Assembly: GCA_963751955.1 (NCBI GenBank)
Contig: CAVVWM010000012.1
Location: 10,531-74,530 of the forward strand
DNA: 64,000 nt
Direction: 5' to 3'
Source: JABDIY01 sp963751955
GTDB lineage: Bacteria; Actinomycetota; Acidimicrobiia; Acidimicrobiales; SZUA-35
Positions 7,999 through 17,177 of this stretch are shown one piece after another; the stretch's first letter is position 1, and each line of letters opens with the position of its first letter. The notes beneath the pieces are model-generated. The model saw only the letters and a program-made list of their open reading frames with translations, made no database searches and had not been told where the DNA came from. Both the position numbers and the translations under genes were made by a program.

Positions 7999-9174
7999 GT
8001 GACCGATCTGTCCGTCAATCCGATCGATGAGGAGGCTCTGGCCACTAGGCGGCTCGCCCATCTGCGCACTCACATGATCGATGCCGGTCTCGACCTTTGT
8101 GTGCTCACCAACCCGGTGTCGATTCGTTACGCCACCGGCTATCGGGGATACGCAGCTTTCCAAGCACACATACCCTCCCAATACTTGCTCGTTCCGGCCG
8201 AGGGCCCGGTCGTGCTCCACGGTGCCTACACAGATGAGTTGTCGACCATCGATCGATGCGAGAACGCCCACTCGGTCACCGCCTTCGACGCCGGTCTGTT
8301 GACCGGAGACGCCGCCATGCGGTTCACCCACGACATCGAGCGCTCGCTCCACGACTCCGAGCTCTCATCCACATCGATCGTTGGCGTAGAACGTCTCACC
8401 CCGATGGGGTTCAAAGTGCTCCACGGAAGCGAGATGCGAATCGCCGACGCCGAGGGAGTCATCGAGCTGACCCGCAGTCGGAAGTTGCCAGACGAATTCA
8501 AAGCCATCGCGTATGCCGTGGCTGTCGCCGAGCTGGGAATCGAGCGGTTGCGAGACGCACTCGAGCCTGGAATCACCGAGAACCAATTGTTCGCTATTCT
8601 TCACCAAACGAACATCGCCCACGATGGTGACTGGATCGACGGGCGCATGTTGTGCTCAGGCCCTCGCACCAATCCCTGGTACCAGGAAGCAAGCGGTCGA
8701 CGAATCGGCGACGGCGAAATGGTGGCGTTCGATACCGACATGATCGGACCCAACGGGTACTGCGCCGACATCTCGAGAACATGGGTGTGCGGCGACGCTC
8801 CAACCTCGGCTCAGCAAGATCTGTACAAAAGAGCCCGAGAGGAGATCGAACACAACACCGAGTTATTGAAGGTCGGCGCCAGCCTTCGAGAGTTGTCCGA
8901 GAACAGCTATCGCCAGCCCGAAGAGTTCGTGGCCAACCGCTACGCGTGTGTGTTCCATGGGGTGGGTATGAGCGACGAGTTCCCGAAGATCCCCTACCCC
9001 CAGGACTGGCACTGGACCGGCTACGACGGGGAGCTCGAAGACGGCACCGTCCTCTCGGTGGAGAGTTACGTGGGAGCCGAAGGAGGCTCCGAGGGCGTGA
9101 AGCTCGAACAGATGGTCCAGGTAACCGCTGATGGAGTGATTCCGATCTCCGCCTCGCCCCTGTGGGAGCCGTGA
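7999..9174 (+). CDS. DddP-like M24-family metalloenzyme, candidate DMSP lyase
   Basis: 391 residues from GTG 7999. The fold is that of creatinase/prolidase (M24): an N-terminal domain (SIRYATGYRG) and a pita-bread C-terminal domain. The C-terminal half reads like DddP, the Roseobacter-type dimethylsulfoniopropionate lyase: GDWIDGRMLCSGPRTNPWYQE, AFDTDMIGPNGYCADISRTW, LRELSENSY. The metal ligands known for DddP are all present with matching spacing: Asp245, Asp247, Asp257, His320, Glu355, Glu370. The extra Asp of the D-T-D pair separates DddP from ordinary aminopeptidases. DddP enzymes yield dimethylsulfide and acrylate; the adjacent enoyl-CoA hydratase could serve acrylate use. The N-terminus is shorter than that of characterised DddP. 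DMSP lyase activity is an inference. Confidence 0.72.
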   Translation: MTDLSVNPIDEEALATRRLAHLRTHMIDAGLDLCVLTNPVSIRYATGYRGYAAFQAHIPSQYLLVPAEGPVVLHGAYTDELSTIDRCENAHSVTAFDAGLLTGDAAMRFTHDIERSLHDSELSSTSIVGVERLTPMGFKVLHGSEMRIADAEGVIELTRSRKLPDEFKAIAYAVAVAELGIERLRDALEPGITENQLFAILHQTNIAHDGDWIDGRMLCSGPRTNPWYQEASGRRIGDGEMVAFDTDMIGPNGYCADISRTWVCGDAPTSAQQDLYKRAREEIEHNTELLKVGASLRELSENSYRQPEEFVANRYACVFHGVGMSDEFPKIPYPQDWHWTGYDGELEDGTVLSVESYVGAEGGSEGVKLEQMVQVTADGVIPISASPLWEP

Positions 9175-9181
9175 AGGAAGG

Positions 9182-9985
9182 CTAGATCTCGGTGAAGTCG
9201 CCGCCCCTCCCGGCTCCGTCGGCGAAGCGGCGGGCGCCGGCAATTCCTTCAGCAACAACCATCACCTTTCCGTTCTCGAACTCGTTGGCCATGGCATCGC
9301 GAACCGACAGGCCGTGCTGACCTTTCACCGAGCGCATGTCGGTTCGCAGGCATTGTTGAGGGAACCGGGCGATGTCGTGGGCAATGGCCTCGGCTCGGGA
9401 GCGGGCCGCGCCGTCAGGCACGACATATTCGCACAGGCCGATCCGTTCACACTCGTCGGCCATAACTTGGCGACCGGTGAGGATCAGGTCCATGGCGCGG
9501 CCCTGCCCGACGAGCCGGGGAAGTCGAACCGTCCCTCCATCGATCAGCGGTACGCCCCAGCGGCGGCAATACACACCCATGTATGCGGATACTTCCATCA
9601 CCCGCAAGTCGGCCCACATCGCCAACTCCATCCCACCGGCGACAGCTGGTCCAGCGATCGCTGCGATAACAGGCTTGGACAGGTCGAGGCGACTGGGTCC
9701 CATCGGCCCACGGGAGTGGCCGTCATCGGTGGTTCGATCGAAGGGCAACTGATTCACGCCGTCGTCGTCATCAGCCAGCGACGCTGCTGCCTTGAGGTCC
9801 CAACCGGCACAGAATGCGCCACCTTCGCCCCAGAACACCGCAACGGCGGCCTCCGGATCGTTGTCGAATTGGATGAACGCATCGAACAACTCCCCGGCGC
9901 TTTTTGCGTCCATGGCGTTGCGCGCCTCAAACCGGGAGTGGATGACGGTCCAGACCGGACCGTCCTTCTCGATTCGAACGGTCAT
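9182..9985 (-). CDS. Enoyl-CoA hydratase/isomerase (crotonase) family protein
   Basis: 267 residues. Crotonase features: the oxyanion-hole segments GEGGAFCAGWDLK and PVIAAIAGPAVAGGMELAMWADLRV, with an acidic residue at the usual position of ECH Glu144 not obvious (YCRRWGVPLIDGGTVRLPRLVG). Members hydrate or isomerise acyl-CoA thioesters. It lies head-to-tail with the aldehyde dehydrogenase, seven bases after it, in a leftward pair, and converges on the DddP-like gene. A role in handling an acryloyl- or propionyl-CoA-type intermediate is possible given the neighbour, but untested. Confidence 0.87.
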   Translation of the reverse strand: MTVRIEKDGPVWTVIHSRFEARNAMDAKSAGELFDAFIQFDNDPEAAVAVFWGEGGAFCAGWDLKAAASLADDDDGVNQLPFDRTTDDGHSRGPMGPSRLDLSKPVIAAIAGPAVAGGMELAMWADLRVMEVSAYMGVYCRRWGVPLIDGGTVRLPRLVGQGRAMDLILTGRQVMADECERIGLCEYVVPDGAARSRAEAIAHDIARFPQQCLRTDMRSVKGQHGLSVRDAMANEFENGKVMVVAEGIAGARRFADGAGRGGDFTEI

Positions 9986-9991
9986 TGCTGG

Positions 9992-11428
9992 TTACCCGTT
10001 CCAGCCCGAAACCGACTTCACTTCGCAGAACTCTTCGATACCCCATTCGCCGCCCTCACGGCCGTTGCCGGACTGGCCATAACCGCCGAAGGGTGCGTTG
10101 GCGCCCTGGGACAAACCATTCATCTGCACCATTCCCGACCGAAGTTGCCTGGCGATCCGGCGAGCCTTCTGGTTGTCGGTGGTCTGCACATAGTTGGTGA
10201 GGCCATAAGGGGTGTCGTTGGCGATCTGTACCGCTTCGTCCTCGGTGTCGAAGGGCATCATCGACAGAACCGGTCCGAAAATTTCCTCGTTGGCGATGGT
10301 CATGTCGGGGGTTACATCGGCGAACACGGTGGGCTTCACGTAGTAGCCGGATTCGAAACCATCAGGTCGACCCTGGCCACCTGCGATCAGCCGGGCACCT
10401 TCCTCTTCGCCCTTGGCGATCAGACCCTGGATCTTGTTCCACTGGGCCTCGCTGACCACCGGACCGATGTGGCGCCCTTGGTTGGCGGCGTTGTCGACTG
10501 AGGTTTTGGCTGCCACCGCTTTGGCTGTTTCGACGGCTTGGTCGTAGATGGACCGTTCCACGAGCATGCGGGTGGGAGCGTTGCAGGACTGACCGGAGTT
10601 GTTGAAGCAGTGGCGTACGCCGCGGGTGACCGCCTTTTCGTCAGCGTCAGCGAACACGATGTTGGCGCCCTTGCCACCGAGTTCAAGCGCTACTCGTTTC
10701 ACCGAATCAGCTGCATTTTTGGTGATGGCAACTCCGGCCCGGGTCGATCCGGTGAAGGACACCATGTCGACATCGGGGTGGCCCGAAAGCTGGGTGCCAA
10801 CCCCGAGGCCGTCGCCCTGCACCATGTTGAACACGCCGGCAGGGAATCCGGCCTCGTCGATCATCTCGGCGAAAAGCGCAGAGCTGAGCGGAGCGATCTC
10901 GGAGGGCTTGAGGACCATTGTGCATCCCACGCCGATGGCAGGAATCACCTTCAACGTCACCTGGTTCATAGGCCAGTTCCAGGGTGTGATCAGCGCAGTC
11001 ACACCGACCGGCTCATAGAGAATTGCATTGTCAGGTGAGTGATCGCCCAAAGGCCGCTCGAACTCGAACTCTTTCAACGCCTGGATCATGTTGTCGATGT
11101 GCCACGAGCCCGCCCCGGTCTGAGCGCCGCATGCGTAGTTGATGGGGGCACCCATCTCCATCGAAATGGCCTCCCCCAGTTCCTGGTTTCGATCTAGGTA
11201 GATCTTCTGCAGGTTCTCGAGCAGCGCGATGCGTTCGTCCTTTTCGGTCATGCTCCACGCGGGGAAAGCTGCCTTTGCGGCGGCCACAGCGGCGTCGGTG
11301 TCGGCCTGGCTTCCCAGCGAGATCACCGCACATACCTCTTCGGTGGAGGGGTTGATGACATCGAAGTCGTTGGGAACGGCGGGATCAACCCACTCTCCGT
11401 TGATGTAGAACTGGCGGCGATCGATCAT
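9992..11428 (-). CDS. NAD(P)-dependent aldehyde dehydrogenase
   Basis: 478 residues, full length for the ALDH superfamily. Recognised by ITPWNWPMNQ, the nucleotide-binding FTGSTRAG, the general base Glu in ALELGGKGANIV, the nucleophile Cys in FNNSGQSCNAPTRM and the C-terminal NEEIFGPVLSMMPF. ALDHs oxidise aldehydes to carboxylates. In an island with choline-sulfatase and dimethylglycine-dehydrogenase-like genes a betaine-aldehyde, formaldehyde-derived or malonate-semialdehyde-type substrate is plausible, but the sequence does not decide. First gene of a leftward pair with the crotonase. Confidence 0.9.
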   Translation of the reverse strand: MIDRRQFYINGEWVDPAVPNDFDVINPSTEEVCAVISLGSQADTDAAVAAAKAAFPAWSMTEKDERIALLENLQKIYLDRNQELGEAISMEMGAPINYACGAQTGAGSWHIDNMIQALKEFEFERPLGDHSPDNAILYEPVGVTALITPWNWPMNQVTLKVIPAIGVGCTMVLKPSEIAPLSSALFAEMIDEAGFPAGVFNMVQGDGLGVGTQLSGHPDVDMVSFTGSTRAGVAITKNAADSVKRVALELGGKGANIVFADADEKAVTRGVRHCFNNSGQSCNAPTRMLVERSIYDQAVETAKAVAAKTSVDNAANQGRHIGPVVSEAQWNKIQGLIAKGEEEGARLIAGGQGRPDGFESGYYVKPTVFADVTPDMTIANEEIFGPVLSMMPFDTEDEAVQIANDTPYGLTNYVQTTDNQKARRIARQLRSGMVQMNGLSQGANAPFGGYGQSGNGREGGEWGIEEFCEVKSVSGWNG

Positions 11429-11550
11429 TTGGGTTTCTCCTGGAGATTGTCGAACTGCACTACATTCTGCCGTGCGAAACTCGGAGTGCCGAATTGATCG
11501 ATCTCTGAGACACTGTCACCAGTGAACGAATCGACAGAACGCCGAGCGAC

Positions 11551-12288
11551 GTGATCCAACCCCTCGACGATGCCTTCGCTGAAATTCTGAAGGAGCCCAG
11601 AGCTGGGTTCGTGACCTCCACGCAAGTGGGTCTTGCCATTCGCCAGGCGGGGGCGGCCTACGTCGGCGGACCATTTGAGGTGCCAGTCACTCCGTTTGAA
11701 CTGACCAACGGTGAGCCGGCCATAGAAACGTTCGTCGTTTCCGCCGCCGGTCCGATCGTCCCGACCGGAGAGAATCAAGATCTGATCGATCTGTGGCAGC
11801 CCTCGGCCCAGTTGATGGCCAACGAGGTGATGACGGCCTGCACTAGCTTCGAGATCGAACTCGTGGAGCCCGGGTACCTGACGGCGTCGGCCCTGCCGCT
11901 GGATCGGGTGAGTCACGAGCCTCACTTTGACGACGATCAGTACACCCCCACTGATGGAGTCAGCGTGGTTGCGATCGCGGCCAACCACGCAGGAACCCGC
12001 TGCACAACCCTTCCGATTGATGTGGCGGCGGTACCGGCCGGCGCCCCGATCTCCCTCCCGGGCGAGACCCAGGACAGGTTCGACGAAGGTCATCACCCCA
12101 GCGAAGAGAGCGAACCGGGGCGAATCGTGATCTTTCCTCAATTCGGCCAACTGCACTCGGGACCGGTCCTCACGACTATGGATCCCACCGTCCTACGAAC
12201 TCTGTACGTGCTCCGGTTCAAGACCGCAGGCGAAAGCACCCCGACATCCCGCCGAAGCCGTCGGGCACGCTCTTCACCACGAGCGTGA
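11551..12288 (+). CDS. Putative 2OG-Fe(II) oxygenase-like protein
   Basis: 245 residues from GTG 11551. No family was recognised with certainty, but an iron-site pattern is visible: SHEPHFDDDQYTP (His-x-Asp), GRIVIFPQFGQLHSGPV (distal His on a strand after a typical G-x-V-x-x-F-P turn), and Arg in TLYVLRF, as in 2-oxoglutarate oxygenases. The N-terminal part (FVTSTQVGLAIRQAGAAYVG) is unassigned. A long reading frame on the opposite strand over the same bases has a low-complexity Gly/Arg-rich product and was rejected. The gene stands alone, divergent from the aldehyde dehydrogenase and 58 bases before the MttB-like gene. Confidence 0.55.
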   Translation: MIQPLDDAFAEILKEPRAGFVTSTQVGLAIRQAGAAYVGGPFEVPVTPFELTNGEPAIETFVVSAAGPIVPTGENQDLIDLWQPSAQLMANEVMTACTSFEIELVEPGYLTASALPLDRVSHEPHFDDDQYTPTDGVSVVAIAANHAGTRCTTLPIDVAAVPAGAPISLPGETQDRFDEGHHPSEESEPGRIVIFPQFGQLHSGPVLTTMDPTVLRTLYVLRFKTAGESTPTSRRSRRARSSPRA

Positions 12289-12346
12289 GCGATTCCCGTG
12301 CATCGGCACTGAAGCGAGACGCACCCTTGATCTACTGTGAGCAGCC

Positions 12347-13869
12347 ATGACTCGTCGCCGTAGCCGTGGGGCCAAACGTACTCGCAATGTCATGGACGAG
12401 CAGCGGTCCGCCGCACAACCTCGCCGCACCACTCCCCCTCGTGACCTTCTCGACGAAGAACAGATCGAGCGGATTCATCAGGCATCGCTGCGAGTGTTGT
12501 CCGAAACGGGGATGGACTTCCTCCACCCGGTGGCAACCGCCATGTGGGCCGATGCGGGCTGTGCGGTAGAGGGCGAACGGGTTCGGTTCGATCCCGACCT
12601 GATCACCGAACTGATCTCTCATGCGCCAGCCGAATTCACTTTTCATGGTCGTGAGCCTCATCGTGATCTGAACATCGGAGGTGATTGGCTGGCCTACTCA
12701 GCGGTGGCCAGTGCACCCAACTATGTGAGCCTCGACGGCGACCGCCGAACCGGTGATCGAGCTGGCTTCCAAGACTTCCTCCGCCTGGGGCAGGTACTCA
12801 ACCCGGTGCACGTCTTCGGCGGCTACCCCGTGGAGCCCGTGGACCTGCACGCATCCATTCGACATCTCGAGTGCGCCTTCGACGTTCACACGCTCACCGA
12901 CAAGCCGTTCCATGTGTACTCCCTCGGTCAAAACGAAATCTGGACGGAATCGAGATGGCTCGGATCGCCCGGGGTATCGACCACGAAACGTTGGAGCGAG
13001 AGCCGAGCCTCATGACGGTGATCAACGCTTCGTCACCGCTGAAGTACGACCATCCGATGCTCGAAGGCGTAGTCCAGATGTCGGCCCGCAACCAGATTGT
13101 CGTGATCACCCCATTCACACTGGCGGGCGCTATGGCGCCCATCACCATCGCGGGTGCCCTGGTTCAGCAGAACGCCGAAGCATTGGCCGGTATTGCGTTC
13201 ACACAGCTGGTGCGAAAGGGATCCCCGGTGATGTACGGCGGATTCACATCCAATGTGGACATGCGATCGGGGTCGCCGGCGTTCGGGACGCCCGAATATG
13301 CAAAGGCGGCCATCGTGGGTGGCCAACTGGCACGTCGCTACAACCTGCCGTACCGGTCTTCCAACGTCTCGGCATCAAACGCCGTCGACGCCCAGGCCGG
13401 CTACGAGAGCATGATGGCGCTGTGGGGAGCGGTAGAGGGGGGCGTGAACTTCCTCATGCACGGAGCCGGCTGGATGGAGGGCGGCCTCCATGCGTCATAC
13501 GAGAAGATGGTCATCGATGCCGATCTGCTGAACATGGTGAGCGTATTCCTCGAGCCGCTCGACACCAGTGACGATGCCTTGGCCGTCGATGCCATCGCCG
13601 GTGTGGGTCCGGCCGGCCATTTCTTCGGCGAGGAACACACCCAGTCGCGCTACACCACCGCCTTCTACTCACCGCTGGTGTCGGATTGGCGCAACTGGGA
13701 AACCTGGACCGAGGGCGGGTCGCCGCGGGCCGAGCAACGGGCCAACAAGCTCGCCCGCGAGATATTGGAGAACTACGACAAGCCAGCAATCGATCAAGCG
13801 ATCGAAGCCGAACTGAGAGACTTCGTCGACCGCCGGATCGCCGAAGGCGGCGTGAAGACCGACTTCTAA
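12347..13869 (+). pseudogene. Trimethylamine methyltransferase (MttB) superfamily protein, interrupted by a -1 frameshift
   Basis: Two frames join to one protein of about 507 residues. The first (from ATG 12347) has LLDEEQIERIHQASLRVLSETG and runs to KPFHVYSLGQ; the second resumes with KRNLDGIEMARIARGI, exactly what the family has next, and ends at 13869. One missing A in the A-run at 12930-12933 explains the break. No amber codon interrupts the frame, so this is a non-pyrrolysine member; such proteins demethylate glycine betaine, carnitine or proline betaine in characterised anaerobes, passing methyl to a corrinoid protein. No corrinoid protein gene is seen in the window. The FAD-GcvT gene follows 18 bases downstream, a pairing common in aerobic bacteria. 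Confidence 0.8.
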
Positions 13870-13887
13870 TCACAGGAGCACGAGATA

Positions 13888-16341
13888 GTGAAGACCCAAG
13901 CACAGGTAGTTGTCATCGGCGGAGGCGTGGTGGGGGCGTCGGTGCTCTACCACCTCACCAAGGCGGGTTGGACCGACGTGGTGATGGTGGAGCGGAGGGA
14001 ACTCACCCACGGCTCCACCTGGCATTCCGCCGGTGGCATGCACACTCTCAACGGCGACCCAAACGTTGCCGCACTTCAGAAATACACCGTTGAGCTCTAT
14101 CGGGAGATCGAAGAGATCTCCGGCCAGAACTGCGGGGTTCACCTCACCGGCGGGCTCGTGCTCGCCGATTCCGAAGAACGAATGGATTTCCTGCGCATGG
14201 CCAACGCCCGTGCCCGCTATCTGAACATGGAATCCCATCTGCTCTCGGCCGCAGAGGCTCACGAGATGGTCCCGTTTCTCGAACCGAAGTATTTCGTGGG
14301 GGCGATGTACGACGCGCATGAGGGTCACGTCGACCCCTCCGGGGTCACCTACGCCTACGCCAAGGCCGCTCAGTTGGCTGGAGCCGAGGTGTACAAGAAC
14401 ACGTGGGCTCACGCCATCACACCCGTCGTCGATGGCGGATGGGACATCCACGTTCACGACACCCAGAACGACCAAGACCTCGGCTCGATTCGCTGTGAAC
14501 ACTTTGTCAACGCCGGCGGCCTGTGGGCCCGCGAGGTTGGCCGGATGACCGGCATCGAATTGCCGATTCTCGCGATGGAACACATGTACCTGCTCACCGA
14601 GGCCGTACCCGAGCTGGCCCAATGGCGTGAAACCAGCAGCCTCCCGGGCTTTCACGTGATGGACCTCGGTGGCGAGATCTACATGCGGGAGGAGGGCGAC
14701 GGGCTGCTCCTGGGAACCTATGAACCAAACGGGGTTCCTTGGTCACCCCACACAACACCCTGGGATTTTGGCGCCCAGTTGCTGACGCCAGATCTGGACC
14801 GCATCGCTAAGAACCTCGAGGTCGGCTTTCAACACTTCCCGATCTTCAATGAAATCGGGATCAAACAGACAATCAATGGTCCTTTCACCTTCGCCCCCGA
14901 CGGCAACCCGCTGATGGGGCCGGTTCATCGCCAACCCGGCCACTGGTTGGCGTGCGGAGTGATGGCCGGGCTCAGCCAGGGCGGTGGAGTTGGGTTGGCA
15001 ATGGCCAACTGGATGACCGACGGTGATCCGGGCTTCGACGTGTGGGCCATGGACAATGCTCGGTTCGGCGATTGGGCCAGCCCTCGCTACACCAGCGCCA
15101 AAGTGGTCGAGAACTACGGCCGACGCTTCCGGATTGCCTTCCCCAACGAGGAACTACCTGCTGCTCGCAATCACCAGACCACACCGGTCCATGGTCGGAT
15201 GGCAGTCCGCAACGCCGTGTTCGGCGCTGCCTACGGAATGGAATATCCATTGTGGTTCCAATCCGAGGGTCTGGAACCAGAAGAAGAGGTGACATTCCAT
15301 CGGTCCAACGCCTTTGATCGGGTTGCTGAGGAGGTGGCAGCTGTCCGCACCGGGGTAGGCATGCTCGACACCACCGTGTACGCCAAGTACGAGGCGGAAG
15401 GGCCTGGCGCCAGGGGCTGGCTGGAGTCGTTGCTCCCCAACCGAATGCCCAAGGTTGGCCGGATGGTGCTGACCCCGATGCTGAATGAGCTCGGAAGACT
15501 CATCGGCGACTTCACCGTTGCCGCGCTGCCAGGTGATCGGTTCATGATCTTCGGCTCGGGGGTGGCCGAGCGCTATCACGAACGCTGGTTCCACGCCCAT
15601 CTTCCCGCCGACCGTTCGGTCTCATTTCGCACCTGCGGGTACGAGCTCACCGGTTTGTCGCTGGCCGGACCGAAAGCGCAAGAGCTTCTACAGCAACTGG
15701 TCGATTTCGACCTCAACGATTTCGGGTTTCGGGACTTCACCGAAACCTGGGTCGGTTCGGTTCCCGTGATGCTCGGTCGGCTCACCTTCACCGGCGACCT
15801 TGGTTATGAGATCTGGTGCGCCGCCAGTTACCAACAGCAGCTGTTCGACACCCTCACCGAGCACGGCGAACAATTCGATCTGAAGCTGTTCGGTATCCGA
15901 GCCCTCGATTCGATGCGCCTTGAAAAGGGCTGGGGTTCGTGGGCTACCGAGTACCGCCCGATCTACAACCCCTACGAGGCGAATATGGACTGGATGGTGA
16001 AGCTCGACAAGGATTTCATCGGTCGAGAAGCGGCCTCGGCGATTGCGGAGGCTGGACCTAGCCGAAAGCTCGTTCTCTTCTCGATCGAGGTCGGTTCTGG
16101 CGACGGCGTTGCTGACTGCATCGGAGATGAACCGATCTGGCACAACGGTGCGGTGGTCGGGTGGGTGACCTCGGGTGGGTACGCCCATCATTCCGGTCTC
16201 TCCTTGGCGTTGGGTTATGTCCCCATCGGAATTTCGGCGGAGCGGGATGGGTTCGAGATCGAAATTGTGGGTCAGCGGCGCCCGGCCGAGATTCTTCTGA
16301 AGGTTCCATTCGACCCATCAGGCGCCCGCATGCGGGCCTAG
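13888..16341 (+). CDS. FAD-dependent oxidoreductase fused to GcvT domain (dimethylglycine/sarcosine dehydrogenase-like)
   Basis: 817 residues from GTG 13888. The N-terminal half is a DAO-type flavoprotein: VVVIGGGVVGASVLYHL (GxGxxG at 11-16) and ELTHGSTWHSAGG, where His46 matches the histidine that carries covalent FAD in dimethylglycine dehydrogenase. Residues from about 425 onward are a GcvT/aminomethyltransferase domain (RTGVGMLDTTVYAKYEAEGP; GDLGYEIWCAASYQQQLFD; GIRALDSMRLEKGWGSW) that in this family binds tetrahydrofolate and captures the one-carbon unit as methylene-THF. Probable role: oxidative N-demethylation of dimethylglycine, sarcosine or a related amine after the MttB-like enzyme. 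Confidence 0.9.
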   Translation: MKTQAQVVVIGGGVVGASVLYHLTKAGWTDVVMVERRELTHGSTWHSAGGMHTLNGDPNVAALQKYTVELYREIEEISGQNCGVHLTGGLVLADSEERMDFLRMANARARYLNMESHLLSAAEAHEMVPFLEPKYFVGAMYDAHEGHVDPSGVTYAYAKAAQLAGAEVYKNTWAHAITPVVDGGWDIHVHDTQNDQDLGSIRCEHFVNAGGLWAREVGRMTGIELPILAMEHMYLLTEAVPELAQWRETSSLPGFHVMDLGGEIYMREEGDGLLLGTYEPNGVPWSPHTTPWDFGAQLLTPDLDRIAKNLEVGFQHFPIFNEIGIKQTINGPFTFAPDGNPLMGPVHRQPGHWLACGVMAGLSQGGGVGLAMANWMTDGDPGFDVWAMDNARFGDWASPRYTSAKVVENYGRRFRIAFPNEELPAARNHQTTPVHGRMAVRNAVFGAAYGMEYPLWFQSEGLEPEEEVTFHRSNAFDRVAEEVAAVRTGVGMLDTTVYAKYEAEGPGARGWLESLLPNRMPKVGRMVLTPMLNELGRLIGDFTVAALPGDRFMIFGSGVAERYHERWFHAHLPADRSVSFRTCGYELTGLSLAGPKAQELLQQLVDFDLNDFGFRDFTETWVGSVPVMLGRLTFTGDLGYEIWCAASYQQQLFDTLTEHGEQFDLKLFGIRALDSMRLEKGWGSWATEYRPIYNPYEANMDWMVKLDKDFIGREAASAIAEAGPSRKLVLFSIEVGSGDGVADCIGDEPIWHNGAVVGWVTSGGYAHHSGLSLALGYVPIGISAERDGFEIEIVGQRRPAEILLKVPFDPSGARMRA

Positions 16342-17108
16342 TGATCAGAGCAGAGTGCGGAGGCGATCTCGCTGATCGATCGAACCCAGAACTCAGCTGC
16401 GATGCCATCTTCGCCGGACGCCCGCACCTCGATGAATCGAATCCCTGCCGACTCGGCCGTACGTCGATCCTGCTCGCTGTCGCCCACAAACACCATCTGA
16501 TCCGGATCTGTGTCGAGCTCTACCGCGAGTCTGAGCAGCACCTCAGGATTCGGTTTGACAACCTCGTCGTCGCCGCAAGCGAGAGCCGAAACAAACTCCC
16601 CGATCTCGAGTTCCAGAATCTCCGCCGTTGTGTTGGCTCGACCATCTGAGGTCGCAACCGCCACTTTCACTCCCTGAGCAACCAGCGCTGCCATGGCACC
16701 GGCAACATCACCCATGGGGCTGAGCGCACCCATGTCCGCGGCAGCGATGCCGCGGGCCAGTGCATCGCTTCGTGAATCAATCGGCCAGCCCGCTCGTTCA
16801 AGGACCTCCTCTGCCCGGAGCATGATTTCAGCAGGCGTGGAAACGGCAGCAGCTCCATTTGGGACAAGTCGGTCACCGTCCACTCCTAGGGCCTGTTCGA
16901 ATTCTGCCAAGAGCCGTGTGTCGCCATCGGCAACGTTGGTGAAAGCGCTTCGGAAGAACGGTGCCCACCGGGCGTTCAGATCTGTCAGGGTTCCGTCCTT
17001 GTCGAAAACGATTGCCGACACATTCACAAGCCAGTCAGGGCAGGGCAACAACCTGCCCATCGATTCGATCGTCATGCGGGGGAAGCTAGCAGCGGAGTAC
17101 TTCCCCAC
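16338..17108 (-). CDS. HAD-superfamily hydrolase (phosphoglycolate-phosphatase-like)
   Basis: 256 residues; the start may be a later ATG (17072 or 17057), because the HAD domain begins at VSAIVFDKDGTLTDL. Motif I is DKDGTLTD, motif II is in VKVAVATSDGR, motif III is Lys in DDEVVKPNPEVL and motif IV is MVFVGDSEQDRRTAESAG. The helical cap inserted after motif I is of the C1 type. HAD enzymes of this sort dephosphorylate small metabolites. The 3' end overlaps the end of the convergent FAD-GcvT gene by four bases. Confidence 0.88.
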   Translation of the reverse strand: MGKYSAASFPRMTIESMGRLLPCPDWLVNVSAIVFDKDGTLTDLNARWAPFFRSAFTNVADGDTRLLAEFEQALGVDGDRLVPNGAAAVSTPAEIMLRAEEVLERAGWPIDSRSDALARGIAAADMGALSPMGDVAGAMAALVAQGVKVAVATSDGRANTTAEILELEIGEFVSALACGDDEVVKPNPEVLLRLAVELDTDPDQMVFVGDSEQDRRTAESAGIRFIEVRASGEDGIAAEFWVRSISEIASALCSDH

Positions 17109-17177
17109 CCGCTTTCACGTGTTCTTTACCCCCGGCGGGCTTTACTTGGAGCCAGCCGAGGAGCAAGAGAGATCAAA

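Noticed and set aside
9314..10501. A 395-codon plus-strand frame
   Set aside because: It lies opposite the crotonase and aldehyde dehydrogenase genes, both of which have full catalytic motifs; it is a GC-rich shadow frame.
11425..12156. A 243-codon open frame on the minus strand opposite the oxygenase-like gene
   Set aside because: The product is Gly/Arg/His-rich without recognisable motifs, and it overlaps the more protein-like plus-strand frame that has an iron-site pattern.
12347..13869. Possible pyrrolysine-type amber readthrough in the MttB homologue
   Set aside because: The break is a frame change in an A-run, not an in-frame TAG; the corrected frame has no internal stop.
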